Source: Leptolyngbyaceae cyanobacterium M65_K2018_010
Lineage (GTDB): Bacteria; Cyanobacteriota; Cyanobacteriia; Phormidesmidales; Phormidesmidaceae
DNA length: 9,376 nt
NCBI GenBank assembly: GCA_015295885.1
Contig: DVEE01000232.1
Span: 1-9,376, forward strand
Direction of reading: 5' to 3'
A program made the translations under genes and the position numbers. Below are positions 4,854-9,376 of the stretch, in pieces; position 1 is the first letter of the stretch, and every line of letters begins with the position of its first letter. A model generated the notes under the pieces. That model had not been told where the DNA came from and made no database searches. It worked only from the letters and a program-made list of their open reading frames with translations.

Positions 4854-6860
4854 TTAGGGTTCTTGCCATCGCTGGATCTCCTGCTGGGCCTGATCGTAGG
4901 CACTGGTGGCGACGGGTACCTTTTCAGCGGCGGCTATGGCCCCGGCCACATCTCCGGCGGCAGCCCGGGCTCGAGCAATCACTAGAATGTCCTGGCTCCA
5001 TTGGTCAATGCGCTCCTGGGCCACGGCGTACTCCGGATAATCGGGGGGAATTTGCTGCACCAGGGCGATCGCATCCTTAAAGGAGGTGGCCTGATCCGGT
5101 TGCAGGAGGGCTTGGGCCTGCTGTAACAGTTGCCGATTGACCTGGCGCTGCTGCCAACGCTGAATTTGGGTCTGGGCTTGGGCGTAGACCTCTGGTTGAT
5201 CCTCTGGTACCAGGCGGGCAGCGGCGATCGCCCCATCAAAATTACCGGCGGCGGCTCGCCCCTCCGCCAGATCTAAAATAACCTGGCTCCAGCGCAAAAT
5301 ATCGGCCTGGGCCTGTTCGTAGAGGGGATCTCCAATCGGTACCTGGCGCGCCTGCTCAATGGCATCGTTGAATAGGGAGGCCGACAGCGGTTCCACTAGC
5401 CGCCGGGCCTCGCTGAGCACCGCTTCACCGGTGACTGTGGTGCTGTCATAGCCAGCCTGGGCCTGGGCCAGCAGGGTAGCGTAGTCTTCGGGGCGCTGAT
5501 CCTCAGGAATTTGACTCAGCCAGGTCAGGGCCGCTCCGAACTTTTTCTCCGCCAAAGCCCTGCGGGCCTGTTCTAGGGCCGCGGCTGGGTCCATGGTGCG
5601 GCCCGGAAAGAGGGCAGGGGCATTGTCCTCAGGGGCTGAGCTGGCCTCGCTAGAAGGTTCTGGATTAGCCGCAGGGGGTGCTTCGGCATCGGATGCCGCC
5701 ACTTCAGGGACCTCAGGAGTGGGGGATCCATTACCCCAAAGGACAGTCCTATTTTGGGCCAAGAGGCCCAATAGCAAAAGCCCTGCGGCGGCTACCAGGC
5801 TCCATTGCCACCCAGCCACTCTGCCGATCCCCTCGGTGGGACGGGGGATGGAGACCGCAGCCTCGGCCTCCTTAGCCGGAGCGGGGGTCGGGGGCGGTGG
5901 CACAGTTGGGGATGGTAGAGTAGGTGGCTCAAACCCCATGGGCGGCAACTCGGAGGGAACCTCAGAGCCGGAGCCGTCACTGGCAACGGTGCTGTCGGCC
6001 TCTTCCCCGACTACTGCCAGGCTATCTGCCCCTACCGTCGGGGTTGGGATCGCTTCCAGGGGCGGCACCAGGGTCATAGGCCCGCCGGTGTAGGGCAACT
6101 CTTGGCTGGGTAATAGCCCGGCCGCGCTTGGCGGCACCAACAGCATAAACTTTTGCTCTGGAGGAATCGCCGCCACCGGATGCTGCTCAGGGCGAAAGTG
6201 AAAGCGACAGAGTTCCGGCACTCGCCGGGTCAGGTAATCGACCAATTGGCTTAAGGTCAGGCAGCCATGGAATCGTAGCCCCTCAATCATGGCTTCACTA
6301 AATAGGCCATGGCGCACGGCCAGGGTTTCCTGGGAAAATTCATCGGGTCGGCAGGACAATAGGAGCGGGATGGAGAAACCTTTGGCTAGCTCTAGGGACT
6401 GCTGGCCTAACCGGGCCGCGGAGAGGGCCGCCTGGGGGCGGTTCATATCCAAAATGACTAGAGCTTGGGACATTTTTCCCTGGCTTAGAACTTTGAAGAG
6501 CGTTTCCACTAGAATGCCGGTCTGGGCGATTCGACTGGGGTCGGCATCAATGGGCAAAAGGTAGTCTTGCCCTTCATAGTGAACACCGTAGCCGCTAAAG
6601 AAGAACCAAATCGTATCCTCCGGCTGGGCCAGTTCCACGGTTTGGCTCAACCGCTGCAAAATCACCTCCCGGCCAGGAAAGGCGGAGCCCTCATAGAGCA
6701 TGGGCGAAACATCGGTGAGCAAGGCGCATTGGGCCGCTGGCAGCCCGGCCTCTTCCACCAGGAAATCCTTCAGTTCCAGGGCATCAAACTGGGCATACAT
6801 CAAGGGTTGAAGGAATTGGTATTGATTGATGCCGACCACCACCGGCCAATGGGTTGCCAT
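4854..6860 (-). CDS. Caspase-fold (C14/orthocaspase-like) pseudoprotease with membrane segment and helical repeats
   Basis: 668 aa. Residues 1-245 form a caspase-like p20/p10 domain: VVVGINQY (7-14), DALELKDFL (26-34), LLTD (47-50), TIWFFFSGYG (83-92), GQDYLLPIDAD (97-107), ALVILDMNRPQ (133-143), LLLSCRPDEFSQE (166-178) and HGLFSEAMIEGL (184-195). In active members the strand ends are SGHG and D-x-C; here they are SGYG (Y91) and LDMN (N140), so both catalytic residues are replaced and it is probably not a protease. A Pro-rich disordered stretch (about 250-345) leads to one membrane helix (353-368), a second acidic linker, and helical repeats (425-668), three of which end in xxAQxxIxxW(S/Q). 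The catalytic-like domain is probably cytoplasmic, with the repeats across the membrane. AGGAGGT lies 11 nt before ATG. A binding or scaffold role is inference. Confidence 0.9.
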   Translation of the reverse strand: MATHWPVVVGINQYQFLQPLMYAQFDALELKDFLVEEAGLPAAQCALLTDVSPMLYEGSAFPGREVILQRLSQTVELAQPEDTIWFFFSGYGVHYEGQDYLLPIDADPSRIAQTGILVETLFKVLSQGKMSQALVILDMNRPQAALSAARLGQQSLELAKGFSIPLLLSCRPDEFSQETLAVRHGLFSEAMIEGLRFHGCLTLSQLVDYLTRRVPELCRFHFRPEQHPVAAIPPEQKFMLLVPPSAAGLLPSQELPYTGGPMTLVPPLEAIPTPTVGADSLAVVGEEADSTVASDGSGSEVPSELPPMGFEPPTLPSPTVPPPPTPAPAKEAEAAVSIPRPTEGIGRVAGWQWSLVAAAGLLLLGLLAQNRTVLWGNGSPTPEVPEVAASDAEAPPAANPEPSSEASSAPEDNAPALFPGRTMDPAAALEQARRALAEKKFGAALTWLSQIPEDQRPEDYATLLAQAQAGYDSTTVTGEAVLSEARRLVEPLSASLFNDAIEQARQVPIGDPLYEQAQADILRWSQVILDLAEGRAAAGNFDGAIAAARLVPEDQPEVYAQAQTQIQRWQQRQVNRQLLQQAQALLQPDQATSFKDAIALVQQIPPDYPEYAVAQERIDQWSQDILVIARARAAAGDVAGAIAAAEKVPVATSAYDQAQQEIQRWQEP

Positions 6861-6893
6861 TCCGTTAGGTACCTCCTGCCATGCCTACTTCTG

Positions 6894-6949
6894 CCCTGGT
6901 CGTGAGCGCGGGGCAAAAATTTACCTGCCATAGTAGCGCTAAGCCAGGG
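6894..6949. repeat. Imperfect inverted repeat in the divergent region upstream of the caspase-fold gene
   Basis: CCCTGG (6894-6899) with CCAGGG (6944-6949), and inside them AGCGC (6905-6909) with GCGCT (6936-6940), form two nested perfect stems separated by short unpaired stretches. A separate GGGTT-GT-AACCC dyad overlaps at 6947-6958. It lies in the 178-bp gap between the caspase-fold gene and the exported-protein gene, so it could be an operator or a leader hairpin. The motif CTGCCAT also recurs three times in this gap (about 6877, 6925 and 6984). Confidence 0.3.
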
Positions 6950-7038
6950 TTGTAACCCATAAAAGATTTCAGGCTCAGACCTGCTGCCATTGCCAGGAGG
7001 ATCGGTACAATTGAGCCAACCAGTTGAGGAGGTCAGCT

Positions 7039-7491
7039 ATGCAACGGGCACAACCGAGTCCTAGCAGTCGCGGGGGAATTGATCCTGGCTGCGATCGCCC
7101 TCTGTCCCCTGTCCGAGCGATCGCTCGACTGGGTTGGCGGGTGGCTTTGGCTGTGTTTTTGGGTTTGGCTGGTAGCGGGCTTCCCTACCTGGTGGCTCCT
7201 CCGGTGGCCACGGCCTACACCTCGCGCCTCAACATATTTTTAATTCGCGAAGCAGGCGAAAGTTTCGATAGTTTTTTACAGCGCTCTGAAATTGTTGCCC
7301 GGGCCGCTGTGCAGCGCAGCTTTGACGCGGATCCTGAGATGACGGATGTGATTGTCACCATGGTAGGGAATAGCCAAAATATCAGCATTCCCCTACTAAC
7401 CGTCTCCGTAAGCCGCAACAACTGGCGACTTAAACCGGATGTGAGCTCCTGGGCTACCTACTACGAAGGGGCCCGAAATCTCATGCCGTAG
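7039..7491 (+). CDS. Small exported protein of unknown function
   Basis: 150 aa. A long basic N-region (1-34) precedes a hydrophobic core (35-48, VALAVFLGLAGSGL) and a likely signal peptidase site after A59 (VATA, then YTSRL), so the mature protein of about 91 aa should be periplasmic, lumenal or secreted. The mature part reads YTSRLNIFLIREAGESFDSFLQRSEIVARAAVQRSFD (60-96), then alternating beta-type stretches MTDVIVTMVGNSQNISIPLLTVSVSR (101-126), and a W-x-T-Y-Y end (138-142). I believe related secreted proteins occur in other cyanobacteria but know no function. The ATG at 7039 is preceded by GAGGAGGT at an ideal distance; an in-frame TTG at 7024 lies within this ribosome-binding site and is rejected. 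Two HIP1 sites fall in the signal-peptide coding part. It is divergent from the caspase-fold gene. Confidence 0.8.
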   Translation: MQRAQPSPSSRGGIDPGCDRPLSPVRAIARLGWRVALAVFLGLAGSGLPYLVAPPVATAYTSRLNIFLIREAGESFDSFLQRSEIVARAAVQRSFDADPEMTDVIVTMVGNSQNISIPLLTVSVSRNNWRLKPDVSSWATYYEGARNLMP

Positions 7492-7555
7492 CCACTACCC
7501 GGCTCTTAAATGCTGGGGGATCAACCCGTGCTCGCAGGGGGACTTCAGCGGAGTA

Positions 7556-7597
7556 GGGGTTGGCCTGGCCCGCTAGCGCTAGCTGACGGCCAACCTC
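7556..7597. terminator. Hairpin between convergent genes, likely bidirectional terminator
   Basis: GGTTGGCC (7558-7565) and GGCCAACC (7588-7595) are perfect complements, extendable by one G-U and one G-C pair to 10 bp. The loop region contains the 12-bp palindrome GCTAGCGCTAGC (7572-7583). The position, 65 bp past one stop and about 75 bp past the convergent one, suits a shared terminator. There are no T-runs on either side. Confidence 0.5.
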
Positions 7598-7616
7598 AGG
7601 AGGGAACCCATCCGGG

Positions 7617-7680
7617 GGTGAGATGGGGCGAGCGGGGCATGGTCTGAACAGCCCCCATTAACCGTGACGACTATCTCACC
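7617..7680 (-). terminator. Second possible hairpin at the 3' end of the GUN4/WD40 gene
   Basis: GGTGAGAT (7617-7624) pairs with ATCTCACC (7673-7680), which includes the end of the coding region. Inside, ATGGGGC (7623-7629) can pair with GCCCCCAT (7651-7658) with one bulge; the two options share bases. Either could help 3' end formation. This is a weak prediction. Confidence 0.3.
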
Positions 7681-9376
7681 AGACCGCTGTAGGGCTGCCA
7701 GAACTGCACCTTTTGCCCCTGGGCCATCAAAAAGTCGCCTCGGGGGCTGAACTGAAAGGGGCCAACCTCGTGGAGCTGAGACAGGGGTTGCCCCGTCGCC
7801 ACCGACCAGAGGGTGATGCCCTGGCGGGGAATCGGCTCGCTTTCGATCAACGGCAGCAGCAGAGTACTGGCGGCCAGGGTTTGGCCATCCGGGCTAAAGG
7901 CTATCAAACCTGGGTTGGTGGGCTGAATGGGGTGCCCGGCGGTCTGGTTAAGGGGAATGAAATGCACGGTTTCACGGCGAGCCAGGTTCCACAGCCGGGC
8001 AGTGGTGCCATCGCTGGTGGCGAGCCACTCCCCGTTGGGGCTATAGGCCAGGTGGCGCAGGGGTTCGTGCACACCGAGGGTGAGTTGGCGGGCGCCGGTG
8101 GCAGAGTTCCAAAACTTCAGGCTGTTGTCGGCATCCCCGGTGGCCAGGGTGGTACCGTCGGGGCTAAAGGCTAAGGGCAGGGGGGCAGGGCCATTGCCGG
8201 CCCGATCCACCAGGGTGCGGAGCAGCCGTCCGGTGGGCACCTCCCAGAGCTGGAGGGTGTTTTGGTCAGTGGCCGTGGCCAGGCGCTGGCCGTTGGGGCT
8301 AAAGCGCAGGGTGTGGACGAAGCCGTTGGCGGCGGGGATGGAGATGGTCTGCAACAGCCGCCCGGTTTGCCAATCCCAGAGTTTGACCGTGTGGTCGGCG
8401 CTGGCACTGGCCAGGGTTTGGCCGGTGGGGCTGATGGCGATCGCCCGCACCGCGTAGCGATGTCCCTCTAGGGTGCGCACCGGTTCGCCGGTGGTGGCCG
8501 ACCATAGCCGTACCACCCCGTAGGACATCCCTGCCGCCACTACCTGACTATCGGGGGTAAAGGCTACTGCATTGGCCACATCCCCCACGATGCGCGCGCC
8601 CTGGCCGGCGGGTTCCTGGGCGGGGTGGCCCTGGGCCGAAGCTGCCAACGCAGGCCCCCGATGCAGGGTAATAATGCGGGTACCCCGCTGAGCATTCCAC
8701 AGGGCCAGGGCGCTTTCTCCCACTGAGGGGCAACCCGCAATGTAGCTGTGGCTGCCGATGGCCACCACCGCCCCATTGGGGCTAATGGCCGAGGACACCG
8801 GGGTAATCGGGCATTGGGCCTCGGGGTAGAGGGACCTGAGATCAATGGTGTAGGCTAACTGGGGCCGCTGCCAGGAGCCAATTTCCGGCACCGTCAGCGC
8901 CAGCGCTGTCTCCACCCAACTGTAGAGGCTGGGTAGGTACTGGTGGAACCGCTCGCCTTGCACGTACATGGCGTCGATGGTGCAACTGCCACAGCTTTCC
9001 ACGGAGAGGAGGCGGTAAATTTGCGCCCAGCTCACCCCGGCCCAGGGCAGATGGCCCACTGGGGCATCCAGGGAGTAGGTAATTTCCATCTCGGTCAGCC
9101 ATTCCCCGGCAATAAAGGTGGGGTCTTCCATGCCGGGGGGGCGAGTCCAGCCGACACGATCGCCAAAGGCTTTCGCCGCGGTGGCCGAATCTACCGGATT
9201 CTGCGCTCTGCCCTCGGCCCAAAGGCGCTGCTGTACGCTAAAGCCAAACCGCCCGCCGCTGGCCTCCACCCAGAGCTGATCCAGGGTTTGTAATACCTCA
9301 GGGGGAATGTTAGTGGCCAGGGGCGTGCTTAGAATATCGCCACCGGGGTGAATCCAGGGATCGAGGATGCGGCGGG
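7671..9376 (-). CDS. GUN4-like domain and WD40 repeat protein, N-terminus beyond the window
   Basis: 567 codons are visible and the frame stays open to the right edge, so the true start is outside. Residues 22-106 of the visible part match the C-terminal half of a GUN4 domain: IPPEVLQTLDQLW, SGGRFGFSVQQRLW, FGDRVGW, EWLTEMEITYSLDAPVGHLP. GUN4 proper binds porphyrins and stimulates Mg-chelatase; GUN4-like domains also occur in multidomain signalling proteins, which fits here. A 50-residue segment with ESCGSC follows. Residues about 188-567 form eight WD40-type repeats, each with an SPxG/TPD turn and an LW or FW end; examples are AISPNG, AFTPDS, RFSPNGQRLATATD, AFSPDGTTLATGD and YSPNGEWLATSD, with KLWDWQTG the best-conserved repeat end. 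They should fold into a beta-propeller for protein binding. The stop is TAG at 7671-7673. It converges on the exported-protein gene. Confidence 0.9.
   Translation of the reverse strand, partial: RRILDPWIHPGGDILSTPLATNIPPEVLQTLDQLWVEASGGRFGFSVQQRLWAEGRAQNPVDSATAAKAFGDRVGWTRPPGMEDPTFIAGEWLTEMEITYSLDAPVGHLPWAGVSWAQIYRLLSVESCGSCTIDAMYVQGERFHQYLPSLYSWVETALALTVPEIGSWQRPQLAYTIDLRSLYPEAQCPITPVSSAISPNGAVVAIGSHSYIAGCPSVGESALALWNAQRGTRIITLHRGPALAASAQGHPAQEPAGQGARIVGDVANAVAFTPDSQVVAAGMSYGVVRLWSATTGEPVRTLEGHRYAVRAIAISPTGQTLASASADHTVKLWDWQTGRLLQTISIPAANGFVHTLRFSPNGQRLATATDQNTLQLWEVPTGRLLRTLVDRAGNGPAPLPLAFSPDGTTLATGDADNSLKFWNSATGARQLTLGVHEPLRHLAYSPNGEWLATSDGTTARLWNLARRETVHFIPLNQTAGHPIQPTNPGLIAFSPDGQTLAASTLLLPLIESEPIPRQGITLWSVATGQPLSQLHEVGPFQFSPRGDFLMAQGQKVQFWQPYSGLVR

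Larger units (their letters stand above)
3124..8444. repeat. Seven dispersed HIP1 octamers (GCGATCGC)
   Basis: Exact GCGATCGC copies lie at 3124-3131, 4421-4428, 5065-5072, 5224-5231, 7091-7098, 7117-7124 and 8437-8444. All fall inside coding regions. HIP1 is a highly iterated palindrome typical of many cyanobacterial genomes, so its density here supports a cyanobacterial origin. None lies in the left 3.1 kb. Confidence 0.85.

Noticed and set aside
4712..4903. N-terminal extension of the DUF427 reading frame
   Set aside because: It would add 64 Gly/Pro/Ser-rich residues translated from the GC-rich hairpin and overlap the end of the upstream gene. ATG 4711 has its own ribosome-binding site and suits the family.
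5593..6093. 166-codon plus-strand frame inside the pseudo-caspase gene
   Set aside because: It is the complement of the Pro/Ala/Glu-rich linker and membrane-helix region, where GC-rich codons leave the opposite frame open. It is low-complexity Gly/Ala sequence with no recognisable domain.
7024..7038. TTG start five codons upstream of the exported protein
   Set aside because: The TTG lies within the ribosome-binding site of the better ATG at 7039.
7713..8471. Plus-strand open frames opposite the WD40 repeats
   Set aside because: They mirror the repetitive GC-rich WD40 codons and have no domain of their own.
9267..9269. GTG as the start of the GUN4/WD40 gene
   Set aside because: The GUN4-like sequence continues upstream in the same frame without a stop to the window edge, so this is an internal valine.

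Overview
The window looks like a stretch of cyanobacterial chromosome. Seven copies of the cyanobacterial HIP1 octamer GCGATCGC are present. Several proteins belong to families I know mainly from cyanobacteria: a DUF3611 (TIC21-like) membrane protein, a caspase-fold protein with SGYG/LDMN in place of the catalytic motifs, and a GUN4-like domain joined to WD40 repeats. The DNA is moderately GC-rich. I saw no tRNA, rRNA, transposon or CRISPR array.

Left part (1-2694). The N-terminal end of a rhomboid-type membrane protease runs off the left edge on the minus strand and has a good promoter. A small conserved hypothetical gene follows (216-530, +). It converges on tldD (572-1975, -), a TldD/PmbA-family metalloprotease. 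tldD is divergent from a DUF3611 membrane protein gene (2113-2694, +). The 137-bp gap between them holds a perfect 12-bp inverted repeat enclosing an exact 15-bp tandem duplication.

Middle part (2695-4711). A 393-bp gap has hairpin potential and ends in a small open frame (2951-3115) that overlaps the start of a 54-aa two-helix membrane microprotein gene (3088-3252, +). Next is a 261-aa protein with a Pro-rich N-terminus and helical segments (3413-4198, +). It converges, 12 bp apart, on a DUF427 protein gene (4211-4711, -).

Right part (4712-9376). A very GC-rich inverted repeat separates the DUF427 gene from a 668-aa caspase-fold protein gene (4854-6860, -). That protein lacks both catalytic residues (Tyr and Asn in place of His and Cys), has one membrane segment, and carries C-terminal helical repeats. 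Divergent from it is a small exported protein of unknown function (7039-7491, +). A strong hairpin separates this gene from a convergent GUN4-like/WD40 gene (7671 to the right edge, -).

Most genes look like single transcription units rather than one operon. The best lead is the right part, where a conserved-looking pseudo-caspase, a secreted protein and a GUN4-WD40 fusion lie side by side. Whether they work together is only inference from proximity.
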